DNA from: Planctomycetota bacterium
Lineage (GTDB): Bacteria > Planctomycetota > UBA8742 > SKZP01 > JAIOTL01
Reading direction: 5' to 3'
Length of the DNA: 6,442 nucleotides
Assembly: GCA_021106775.1 (NCBI GenBank)
Contig: JAIOTL010000428.1
Coordinates: forward strand, 1 to 6,442
Part shown: in pieces, positions 1 through 5,461 of the stretch
Numbering within the stretch: the stretch's first letter is position 1
Layout of the letters: each line of letters opens with the position of its first letter
Position numbers and translations under genes: made by a program
Notes under the pieces: model-generated
The model's database searches: none
Told to the model about the DNA's origin: nothing
Seen by the model: the letters and a program-made list of their open reading frames with translations, nothing else

Positions 1-451
1 CTGTTCCAAAACCGACAAATCTGCTATCGTTTACACCAATCGCCGCCAGAATACATCCAGAACCAGTTCCTATATCGATAATTGTGATTTCTTTTCTATC
101 CTCATAGTATTGTGAAGTAGAAATATCCAACACCGCCTGCACCAAAAGTTCAGTCTCTGCTTCAGGAACGAGAACATCAGGGGTTACTCGAATTTTCAGA
201 CTGAAAAACTCGGTTTCCTCAAGCACATACGACAAAGGTGTGCCTGAACATCTTCTCGCAAGCAATTCATCCGCTTTTTTCAAATCCTCAACGCTTAGAA
301 TCTCATCAGAATGCGCAATCACAGATGCACGTTCCCGATTTAGTGCGCGACTAAGGATAACTTCTGCGACCAGATGCGGAAATTCGACTTTTGCGTCATT
401 TAGTCTTGTATTCGCATCCGAAAGCCAGTTTTTGTATGTTTTCCCGCTCAT
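1..451 (-). CDS. prmC: Release factor glutamine methyltransferase PrmC (HemK), N-terminal part, cut by window edge
   Basis: PrmC methylates the glutamine of the GGQ motif in release factors RF1 and RF2, using S-adenosylmethionine, in the cytoplasm. The visible 150 residues hold the helical N-terminal domain (about 1-75), the linker strand region with GTPLSYV (70-76) and VLVPEAETE (93-101), and SAM-binding motif I, DIGTGSG (126-132). The catalytic NPPY motif would lie beyond base 1 and is not seen. The ATG at 451-449 is the only reasonable start, because an in-frame TAA lies 9 bases upstream; no strong Shine-Dalgarno is visible. One oddity is that the usual PRPETE motif reads PEAETE here, losing the Arg and the second Pro. 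The gene diverges from pth across a 78-base gap. The family call is firm from length, motif order and context; whether the enzyme is fully typical cannot be judged without the C-terminal half. Confidence 0.9.
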   Translation of the reverse strand, partial: MSGKTYKNWLSDANTRLNDAKVEFPHLVAEVILSRALNRERASVIAHSDEILSVEDLKKADELLARRCSGTPLSYVLEETEFFSLKIRVTPDVLVPEAETELLVQAVLDISTSQYYEDRKEITIIDIGTGSGCILAAIGVNDSRFVGFGT

Positions 452-529
452 TTCACCAGATTATTGATATAAAACTGTTAATCCGTTTGCTATTATCCCA
501 TTTCATTATCAACATTTAAGCGAAATGTT
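452..529. promoter_or_regulatory. Divergent intergenic region between prmC and pth, presumed to hold both promoters
   Basis: The two start codons face away from each other across only 78 A+T-rich bases, so promoters for both genes are expected here or just inside the flanking genes. On the plus strand a TTGATA (464-469) and a TATTAT (491-496) can be seen, but they are 21 bases apart, which is too far for a standard sigma-70 pair. No clear TAnnTTTG box of the Bacteroidota type is present. The role is inferred from position only. Confidence 0.35.
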
Positions 530-1093
530 ATGAAAATTGTTATCGGACTCGGTAATCTCGAAAAAAAATACTTGGGAACCAGACACAACATCGGTTTTAT
601 GGTCGTGGACAGAATCGCGTATGAGCGTAATCTGCAATATCAAAGCTCGAAACATCATGCAGTTATCGCTGAAGACAGGCTTGAGGGTGAGAAATTCTTA
701 CTTGTGAAACCTACAACGCTTATGAATCGCTCTGGAAATGCTGTTCGCAGCCTGATTGATTTCTACAAAATCGACAGTTTTCAGGATATTCTCATTGTCA
801 GCGATGATTTGAATATTGAAGTCGGGGATATCAGGCTTCGTGATAAAGGGGGGCACGGCGGACACAACGGACTTCGGGATATAACGAGTAAACTTGGCAG
901 TGCTGATTATCCGCGTATGCGAATCGGCATCGGTTTTAGCGACCCGAGACACTGGTCAAGCTATGTTCTTTCGCCTTTCAAGGTTTCTGAACATAAAATA
1001 ATCGAAACATCAATTCTCAATGCTGCTGACAGCATTCTGAAATGGCTTGATGGAGATTTTAAAAAAGCACAAAATTTTCTTGCAAATATCTGA
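530..1093 (+). CDS. pth: Peptidyl-tRNA hydrolase
   Basis: Pth cleaves the ester bond of peptidyl-tRNAs released prematurely from ribosomes, recycling tRNA in the cytoplasm. At 187 residues it has the usual family length. Visible signatures are IGLGN (5-9) with the substrate-binding Asn9, TRHNIG (17-22) with catalytic His19, KPTTLMNRSG (60-69) with Asn66, the SDDL block (91-94) with Asp93, and GGHGGHNGLRDI (107-118) with His112 and Asn113. The usual DDLD reads DDLN here, a mild change. The start at 530 gives the canonical MKIVIGLGN N-terminus; no good Shine-Dalgarno precedes it, and a nearby ATG at 525 is out of frame. Its TGA stop (1091-1093) shares a base with the ATG of a possible small ORF. 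It heads the ribosomal-protein cluster, a common arrangement in bacteria, and is probably transcribed from the divergent gap with prmC. Confidence 0.97.
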   Translation: MKIVIGLGNLEKKYLGTRHNIGFMVVDRIAYERNLQYQSSKHHAVIAEDRLEGEKFLLVKPTTLMNRSGNAVRSLIDFYKIDSFQDILIVSDDLNIEVGDIRLRDKGGHGGHNGLRDITSKLGSADYPRMRIGIGFSDPRHWSSYVLSPFKVSEHKIIETSILNAADSILKWLDGDFKKAQNFLANI

Positions 1094-1302
1094 TGAATTT
1101 GATTAAGTTTGCGTTTCGCATTTATTCCATTGCCACCGGTGATAAATTGCGTTTACATAGATGGCTGGTGATAAAGTGCTTTATGAGTGAAATTGGAATA
1201 TTTTTTCGAGTTTCAAGGAACGAGAAGCCAAGCCATATCCAAAGCGATATAGTGGGTTTGAGCGACACAGCAAAATCGGAAGAAGAAACAATTTCAACTT
1301 GA
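1093..1302 (+). CDS. Possible small protein of unknown function, 69 residues, between pth and rpsF
   Basis: This frame opens with an ATG overlapping the pth stop by one base (TGATG), a layout typical of translational coupling, and runs 69 codons to TGA. I do not recognise the product. Residues 1-40 are basic and hydrophobic (MNLIKFAFRIYS at the start, IGIFFRV near 34-40), and the last 20 are polar and acidic (SEEETIST). No signal peptide, clear membrane helix or known motif is visible. Against coding function, an imperfect 15-base direct repeat lies inside it with an offset of 29 bases, which is not a multiple of three, and the stretch can also be folded as a leader for rpsF. It could equally be untranslated mRNA between pth and rpsF. 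The call rests only on overlap and open length. Confidence 0.3.
   Translation: MNLIKFAFRIYSIATGDKLRLHRWLVIKCFMSEIGIFFRVSRNEKPSHIQSDIVGLSDTAKSEEETIST
1127..1184 (+). promoter_or_regulatory. Direct repeat with two potential hairpins upstream of rpsF (candidate leader element)
   Basis: Positions 1136-1150 and 1165-1179 match at 13 of 15 bases (core GGTGATAAA), a direct repeat with a 29-base offset. The first copy can sit in a hairpin: CCA/TGG and GCCA (1132-1135)/TGGC (1162-1165) form the stem, CCG (1136-1138) is then unpaired, and GTGA (1139-1142) can pair with TTAC (1153-1156) if one G-U pair is allowed. The second copy includes ATAAA (1171-1175) pairing with TTTAT (1180-1184). Known rpsF operons in several phyla carry an mRNA structure with a bulged CCG that the S6:S18 complex binds to repress its own synthesis. 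The resemblance here is by eye and may be chance. Confidence 0.25.
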
Positions 1303-1349
1303 ATGACTTTTTCAACAGTAGATAGTTTGATATGAAATTTATAATGTTC

Positions 1350-1354
1350 GGAGG
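1350..1354 (+). promoter_or_regulatory. Shine-Dalgarno GGAGG that fixes the TTG start of rpsF
   Basis: GGAGG lies 9 bases before the TTG at 1364. An ATG at 1357 is only 2 bases from the GGAGG and is out of frame, closing after 12 codons at a TGA. The spacing therefore selects TTG as the S6 start. A TATAAT at 1340-1345 lies just upstream but has no partner box at normal distance. Confidence 0.75.
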
Positions 1355-1363
1355 ACATGTACA

Positions 1364-2125
1364 TTGAGCAAGAAAGAAGAGACAAAAGACATTGAACAGA
1401 CTTCGAGACAAAGGTTTTATGAAGGAATGTTCCTTGTTGACTCGTCATGGGCAAACAAACAGGCAGATGAAGTTGTTGCTGCTATCACTGAGATGGTTGA
1501 TAGATACAATGGTTCAAGAATAAGACTTGAAAAATGGGAAGAGCGCAACCTTGCGTATTCCATCAAAATCGAGCGTACAGTTCACAAAAGAGGTGTTTAT
1601 TACCTCAGTGCGTTGAAACTTGAGCCAAGTTCAATTAACAAAATTTATCATGAGATTAAGCTAAATACCAGCTTCATTAGAGCTCAGTTTCTTCAAAAAC
1701 GGGAAGATGAAATCGACAAAATATTCCTGCAATTTCCGACCCTTGAACAATGGCGCAGAATTATCACAAAAGATGTTGATTATTTTGACCAGGTGAAAAA
1801 ACTTTTTCAGGAGAAGAAAAAGGAAGAAGCAAAGCAAAAGGCTGAGGTTGAAGTTGAAGCCCAAAAAATCATCGAAGAACGCAAAAAAGGCATTATAATT
1901 TCAAGTTTTGATGAAGAAAAAGATTTTGAAGATATGCGCAAAAAGAAATCCGAAGATTCTGAGAAATCAAAAGCTGCGGATGCAAAGAAAGCAAAAGCTT
2001 CAGATACAAAGAAAGCAAAAGCCGCGGATACAAAAAAATCAAAAGCCGCGGATACAAAAAAGACAAAAGCTGCGGATACTAAAAAGACAAAACTTGAGAA
2101 AGACAATGACACAGAGAAGAAATAA
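1364..2125 (+). CDS. rpsF: 30S ribosomal protein S6 with a long charged C-terminal extension
   Basis: S6 pairs with S18 on the platform of the 30S subunit, binding the central domain of 16S rRNA. The core fold spans about residues 17-110: FYEGMFLVD (18-26) is the first strand, KWEERNLAYSIK (57-68) the conserved WxxRxLAY motif, KRGVYYL (75-81) the next strand, and KLNTSFIR (99-106) the end of the core. Usual S6 proteins have about 95-140 residues, whereas this one has 253. After the core come a Lys/Glu-rich probable coiled-coil stretch (about 130-180), an acidic patch, and five tandem 8-residue repeats of the type xKAADTKK (202-241), ending in EKK. The start is TTG, supported by GGAGG 9 bases upstream; an in-frame TGA at 1328 bars a much earlier start. 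The extension is continuous in frame and rich in AAA/AAG codons. The function of the tail is unknown; RNA contact is a plausible inference from its charge. Confidence 0.93.
   Translation: MSKKEETKDIEQTSRQRFYEGMFLVDSSWANKQADEVVAAITEMVDRYNGSRIRLEKWEERNLAYSIKIERTVHKRGVYYLSALKLEPSSINKIYHEIKLNTSFIRAQFLQKREDEIDKIFLQFPTLEQWRRIITKDVDYFDQVKKLFQEKKKEEAKQKAEVEVEAQKIIEERKKGIIISSFDEEKDFEDMRKKKSEDSEKSKAADAKKAKASDTKKAKAADTKKSKAADTKKTKAADTKKTKLEKDNDTEKK
1967..2086 (+). repeat. Five tandem 24-base repeats encoding SKAADAKK-type octapeptides in the S6 tail
   Basis: Five consecutive 24-base units start at 1967, 1991, 2015, 2039 and 2063 and encode SKAADAKK, AKASDTKK, AKAADTKK, SKAADTKK and TKAADTKK. A degenerate sixth unit (TKLEKDND) follows. 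Units 3 to 5 are nearly identical in DNA, suggesting recent expansion by slippage or unequal recombination. The unit is a multiple of three, so changes in copy number would keep the frame. Confidence 0.95.
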
Positions 2126-2265
2126 TTTCTTCGAGGAGCCGCAACATAAGAACATAATCTTATTAAGCGAATGTTAAACAAGCGCAAAAACAATGAAAAA
2201 AGTATTGCTCTTGTTGATTCAGTAAAGTTATTTTCGACTATTTGTGCTGAGAAAGAAGAGGTTTT

Positions 2266-2862
2266 ATGCTGTCACTAAATAAAGTATTTCTTATCGGAAA
2301 CTTAACTCGCGATCCGCGTCTCAGAACAACGCCTTCGGGTATATCAGTAGGCGAATTTAGTATCGCTGTGAACGATACTTACAGCACATCCGCTGGTGAA
2401 AGACGTGAAAGAACAGTTTTTGTGGATATTGTGGTTTGGAAAAGACTTGCCGAGAACTGCTACAGATTCTTGAGAAAAGGCAGAGCTGCATTGGTTGAAG
2501 GCAGACTTGAACAAGACACATGGGAAGACAGAGAAACTGGACAGAGAAGGTCGAGATTAAGAGTCGTTGCGCAAAATGTAACATTTCTGTATCGTCCAGG
2601 CGAAACCGCAGAAAAACCAAGAGATATCGGATTTCGTGAGAATAGCAATTATCGTGATGGCGATAATACTCGCAGCGATAGGAATAGGGGACAAAAACAA
2701 GAAAGAACTGACTCAAGATCGGGTTATCGCAATAATAATGCTGATTCTTTCGAGGGTGATTATGCTTACGAAGAGCAAAAAACCGAAGAACTTGATAATT
2801 ACGGGCTAGATGATTCGGAAAATGTCGAAGATTTACCCGGTGAAGATGATTTGCCTTTTTAA
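2266..2862 (+). CDS. ssb: Single-stranded DNA-binding protein
   Basis: SSB coats single-stranded DNA during replication, repair and recombination and recruits partner proteins through its C-terminal tip. Residues 1 to about 110 form the OB fold: LNKVFLIGNLTRDPRLR (4-20) is the classic opening, FVDIVVWKRLAEN (51-63) holds the conserved Trp, and RAALVEGRL (73-81) with RRSRLRVVAQNV (94-105) finishes the fold. A polar Gly/Asn/Arg/Glu-rich linker of about 75 residues follows, and the protein ends in EDDLPF, the acidic peptide that binds SSB partners. The length of 198 is a little above E. coli SSB. A GAGG (2258-2261) sits 4 bases before the ATG. The 140-base gap after rpsF has no convincing gene; it contains a weak A+T stem (2146-2151 with 2158-2163). 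Placement between the S6 and S18 genes is a widely conserved arrangement. Confidence 0.97.
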   Translation: MLSLNKVFLIGNLTRDPRLRTTPSGISVGEFSIAVNDTYSTSAGERRERTVFVDIVVWKRLAENCYRFLRKGRAALVEGRLEQDTWEDRETGQRRSRLRVVAQNVTFLYRPGETAEKPRDIGFRENSNYRDGDNTRSDRNRGQKQERTDSRSGYRNNNADSFEGDYAYEEQKTEELDNYGLDDSENVEDLPGEDDLPF

Positions 2863-2915
2863 TGAGTTGAGGAAAAGGAAGTTGAGAAAATAATAACATA
2901 AATGCAGGAGAAAAT

Positions 2916-3203
2916 ATGGTTGAACCCGCAAAACCGAGAAGAAAAAAGAAAAGAAGAGTAAGGAGAGGTCCTTACAGATTACGCTGTCGTTTTACGGCAC
3001 CCAAGGACAATAATCCCACTCCGGAAACGATGTGGATTATCGATTATAAGAATTTTGACCTCCTTTTGAAGTACACGACTTCGCAGGGGAAGCTGTTCTC
3101 GCGCAAACGTTTCGGGAACTCGGCACAGGCACAGAACCGCCTGAAAAAAATGATAAAACTTTCGCGTTATATGGCGCTGATTCCCTATGTTACCGGAAAG
3201 TAA
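2916..3203 (+). CDS. rpsR: 30S ribosomal protein S18
   Basis: S18 is the direct binding partner of S6 on the 30S platform. The product has 95 residues, slightly longer than usual. A very basic N-terminus (PRRKKKRRVRRG, 7-18) is followed by the core: IDYKNFDLLLKY (42-53), GKLFSRKRFGN (58-68) and the C-terminal helix ending SRYMALIPYV (83-92). Many S18 proteins have Cys pairs just before the IDYK motif; here only Cys24 remains, and roughly eight extra residues (including PKDNNPTPE) lie between it and IDYK, so a zinc-binding form is unlikely. An AGGAG (2906-2910) stands 5 bases before the ATG. The gene follows ssb by 53 bases and precedes rplI by 13, consistent with one operon. Confidence 0.95.
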   Translation: MVEPAKPRRKKKRRVRRGPYRLRCRFTAPKDNNPTPETMWIIDYKNFDLLLKYTTSQGKLFSRKRFGNSAQAQNRLKKMIKLSRYMALIPYVTGK

Positions 3204-3216
3204 GCAAGAGGATAAA

Positions 3217-3720
3217 ATGAAATCAAAAGATATTAAGATTGTTTTGAGAGAAAACGTGCCCAAGCTTGGTAAACGTGGCGATATTGTTACGGTGAAGGAC
3301 GGTTATGCAAGGAATTTCTTGATTCCAAAGAATATCGGACTGCCTGCATCTGATGCGAATTTACGCAGAATCGAAAGCGAAAAACGCAAATATATTCAGA
3401 GCATGGCAAAATTCAAGGAAGAACGCGAAGACCTTGCGAACAAGCTTGGTTCAGTTAAAATCGAGATTCCTACGAAGATGACCGCTCAGGGACATTTATA
3501 TGGCGCAATTACCGAGAAACAAATTCTCGAAGCACTTGAGCGTGAAGGGATTATTCTCGAACCTAATTCAATTTACCTTGAAGAGCCGATTAAGGAGATG
3601 GGTATCTACAAAATTAAGGTTACCTTGCATCCTGAACTGCCTGAGGTAGATATCGAACTTTGGATTACGAACGAAGAATTGAGCAAAGAAGAACGCCAAT
3701 TTGATGAAGAATATGAATAA
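3217..3720 (+). CDS. rplI: 50S ribosomal protein L9
   Basis: L9 binds 23S rRNA near the L1 stalk and reaches out from the 50S surface, helping maintain reading-frame fidelity. The N-terminal RNA-binding domain is clear: IKIVLRENVPKLGKRGDIV (6-24), VKDGYARNFLIPKNIG (26-41). A long connecting helix rich in Arg, Lys and Glu (about 45-75) leads to the C-terminal domain with GHLYGAITEKQILEAL (92-107) and GIYKIKVTLHPEL (128-140). The length is 167, with an acidic tail of about 15 residues beyond the usual end. An in-frame ATG at 3187 lies inside rpsR and would add ten residues. I prefer 3217 because GAGG (3208-3211) is correctly spaced before it and it gives the standard N-terminus. It is the last gene before a strong terminator. 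Confidence 0.96.
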   Translation: MKSKDIKIVLRENVPKLGKRGDIVTVKDGYARNFLIPKNIGLPASDANLRRIESEKRKYIQSMAKFKEEREDLANKLGSVKIEIPTKMTAQGHLYGAITEKQILEALEREGIILEPNSIYLEEPIKEMGIYKIKVTLHPELPEVDIELWITNEELSKEERQFDEEYE

Positions 3721-3740
3721 CATCTGAAAATTATTAAATC

Positions 3741-3766
3741 GGGGGTAGATAATACCCCCTTTTTTT
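3741..3766 (+). terminator. Rho-independent terminator of the rpsF-ssb-rpsR-rplI operon
   Basis: A perfect 7-base stem, GGGGGTA (3741-3747) with TACCCCC (3753-3759), encloses a GATAA loop and is followed by seven T residues. It starts 20 bases after the rplI stop. The methyltransferase start is only 30 bases beyond the T tract, so that gene must use read-through or a promoter overlapping this site. Confidence 0.95.
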
Positions 3767-3796
3767 GTGTAATGACTCAAAATCAAAGAGGATGTG

Positions 3797-4522
3797 ATGA
3801 GCGAAGACAATGTGGTTGGACATGCTGCCTGGGACGAACTCGCTGAGCTTTACAACGAGAAAGCCCCGACAAAAGAATACAATGCATATTATGACCGTCC
3901 CAACGTGCTGGCACTTTTGCCGGATTTGCACAGGAAGAAGGTGCTTGACGCTGGTTGTGGTCCCGGAATTTACGCTGAGGAATACTTGAAACTCGGTGCT
4001 GAGGTTACTTCAGTTGACCTAAACGGAAAAATGGTTGAGTTTACGAAAAAGCGTGTTGGCGACAGAGCAAAAGTATTGCAGGCAGATATTGCGCAACCGT
4101 TGACGTTTGCAGATGATGAATCTTTCGATGTTGTAACTGCTCCGCTAGTTTTGGATTACATAAAAGATTGGAATTTCACGTTCTCAGAGTTTTTCCGCGT
4201 GCTTAAACCTTCGGGAGTATTTATTTTTTCTTGTGGACATCCGTCTTGGTATTTGCGCAGCAAACACATAGATTTTGAGAATTATTTCAAGGTGGAATTT
4301 TACGAACTGACGTGGAATGGCTTTGGTAAACCCGTGAATGTTCCGTCATTTAAGCGTCCGCTGCAGAACATGACGGATGCCTTGTTCAATGCGGGTTTTC
4401 TCATTGAAAAAATCGTTGAGAATCGTCCGACCGAAGAAATGAAACAGGTGGCACCAAATGAATATGAAAAGCTCAACAAAGAACCCGGCTTCATCACCTT
4501 CCGCGCCCTCAAACCAAAATAA
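3797..4522 (+). CDS. Class I SAM-dependent methyltransferase, UbiE/Methyltransf_11-like, substrate unknown
   Basis: The product (241 residues from the ATG) has a Rossmann-type methyltransferase fold. Motif I is KVLDAGCGPGIYAEEYLKLG (about 49-68), the acidic end of strand 2 is VTSVDLN (71-77) whose Asp would hold the SAM ribose, ADIAQPLTF (96-104) is motif II, and FDVVTAPLVLDYIKDW (110-125) with LKPSGVFIFSCGHP (135-148) completes the core. A C-terminal portion of about 90 residues, with Trp and Phe-rich segments, probably forms the substrate cap. Nothing identifies the methyl acceptor; UbiE-like quinone and small-molecule methylases share this pattern. ATG 3797 is chosen over GTG 3794, because GAGG at 3788-3791 is better spaced for it. 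The stop abuts that of the convergent lipoprotein gene with no base between them, and no terminator is evident there. Confidence 0.88.
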   Translation: MSEDNVVGHAAWDELAELYNEKAPTKEYNAYYDRPNVLALLPDLHRKKVLDAGCGPGIYAEEYLKLGAEVTSVDLNGKMVEFTKKRVGDRAKVLQADIAQPLTFADDESFDVVTAPLVLDYIKDWNFTFSEFFRVLKPSGVFIFSCGHPSWYLRSKHIDFENYFKVEFYELTWNGFGKPVNVPSFKRPLQNMTDALFNAGFLIEKIVENRPTEEMKQVAPNEYEKLNKEPGFITFRALKPK

Positions 4523-5446
4523 TCATTCACTCTTAGGTTGCGTCTGCTGCTTTTTTGCAGATTCTGGAACAATCTCCTTACCATCATCTTTTACTATTAC
4601 TAATAATTGTTTATTTTTGATTTTCAATTTACCTACTGTAGCAATTTCAGTCTTCTTTGTTTCGGGATTATACTTTCTTGTTTCAACAATCACATTATTA
4701 TTCTCGTTTCTTAAATATAAATCTAAACAACCTGCCCCTTTTCGAATAAACACACTGTCTTCAAAATATGTCAATTTATTATTAACAGCAGATATAACAC
4801 CAATGGCAACTAAATGAAATCCGGAGCCTGTACTGTACGAATAGTAAAGCTTATCATCTGCTATAACAGTTGATAATAAGTGCATTCCACCAAATGTTGA
4901 ACCCATTGGGAATACAGCATTATCGTAATAAATCCAACCCAAACTTGGTATATTAACTGAATCCTCATTATAAATATTGAATATTTGTATTTTAAGGGAT
5001 TCCCAAAGGTCAGAAATTTCTACTACCTTAAGATTGAGATTTAACTCGGATTTATAATCTGGTTTCATTTCACGAATCTTCTTCTCAACTAATTCTGTAA
5101 GATATTTCTCTGTTGGTCTATATGTTTTCCCGTTAAATTCAACCTCAGCATAAACTTCTAATTTAGTTTCATGTCCTTCATCCTTGACAATTACGATATT
5201 GTCAATTTCCTTGGATTCTAAATATCCTAAAGATTCAAATTTAGTCCAGGTATTAAACACTTCTTTTGGAAATCCGTATTCAACATAAATTTTGCCATTG
5301 ATATTCTTAATAAAAACATCTTCGTTTTCGAAGTAACCAAATTCTTGCATAACTATTCTTTCGTTTTCAATCGATAGACGTCCGATATGACTTCTATGTA
5401 CACCTGAACCAAAGGAATAGGTGTAATACATTATATCATCAAGCAA
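4523..5446 (-). CDS. Downstream part of interrupted two-module lipoprotein (hypothetical protein, 307 residues if started at TTG)
   Basis: I do not recognise this family. The open frame continues the upstream lipoprotein frame after a TAG. Counted from the TTG at 5446-5444, residues 1-91 are the back half of the first module (YYTYSFGSGVH at 7-17, IVIVKDEG at 84-91). Residues 111-289 are a complete second module (PTEKYL at 111-116, LYYSYSTGSGFH at 200-211, LLVIVKDDG at 281-289). A Lys/Gln/Pro-rich tail closes the protein. There is no signal peptide. The TTG start is only formal: a weak AAGG lies 9 bases upstream, and the alignment shows that conserved module sequence extends upstream of it. 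Its A+T content is visibly higher than in the ribosomal genes (one 60-base line I counted is 30% G+C). As an independent protein it would be a truncated cytoplasmic fragment, so I treat it as part of the larger gene. Confidence 0.6.
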   Translation of the reverse strand: MLDDIMYYTYSFGSGVHRSHIGRLSIENERIVMQEFGYFENEDVFIKNINGKIYVEYGFPKEVFNTWTKFESLGYLESKEIDNIVIVKDEGHETKLEVYAEVEFNGKTYRPTEKYLTELVEKKIREMKPDYKSELNLNLKVVEISDLWESLKIQIFNIYNEDSVNIPSLGWIYYDNAVFPMGSTFGGMHLLSTVIADDKLYYSYSTGSGFHLVAIGVISAVNNKLTYFEDSVFIRKGAGCLDLYLRNENNNVIVETRKYNPETKKTEIATVGKLKIKNKQLLVIVKDDGKEIVPESAKKQQTQPKSE

Positions 5447-5461
5447 AGTTGCAGACCTTAA

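Noticed and set aside
240..467. Plus-strand open frame of 75 codons opposite prmC
   Set aside because: It overlaps the well-supported prmC gene on the other strand; its product is Ser-rich and unlike any family, as expected for a shadow frame.
1340..1345. TATAAT as a -10 box for rpsF
   Set aside because: No acceptable -35 lies 16-18 bases upstream, and it is immediately before the Shine-Dalgarno, leaving almost no leader.
1807..2193. Minus-strand open frame of 128 codons rich in Phe, Ala and Ser
   Set aside because: It is the antisense of the Lys/Ala repeats in the S6 tail; the repeating AFDFF pattern is an artefact of that composition.
2171..2278. Open frame of 35 codons (ATG 2171) between rpsF and ssb
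   Set aside because: It has no Shine-Dalgarno, overlaps the ssb start, and its product has no recognisable feature.
3187..3216. Ten-residue N-terminal extension of L9
   Set aside because: The ATG at 3187 is inside rpsR and lacks a Shine-Dalgarno; the ATG at 3217 has GAGG at good spacing and gives the family N-terminus.
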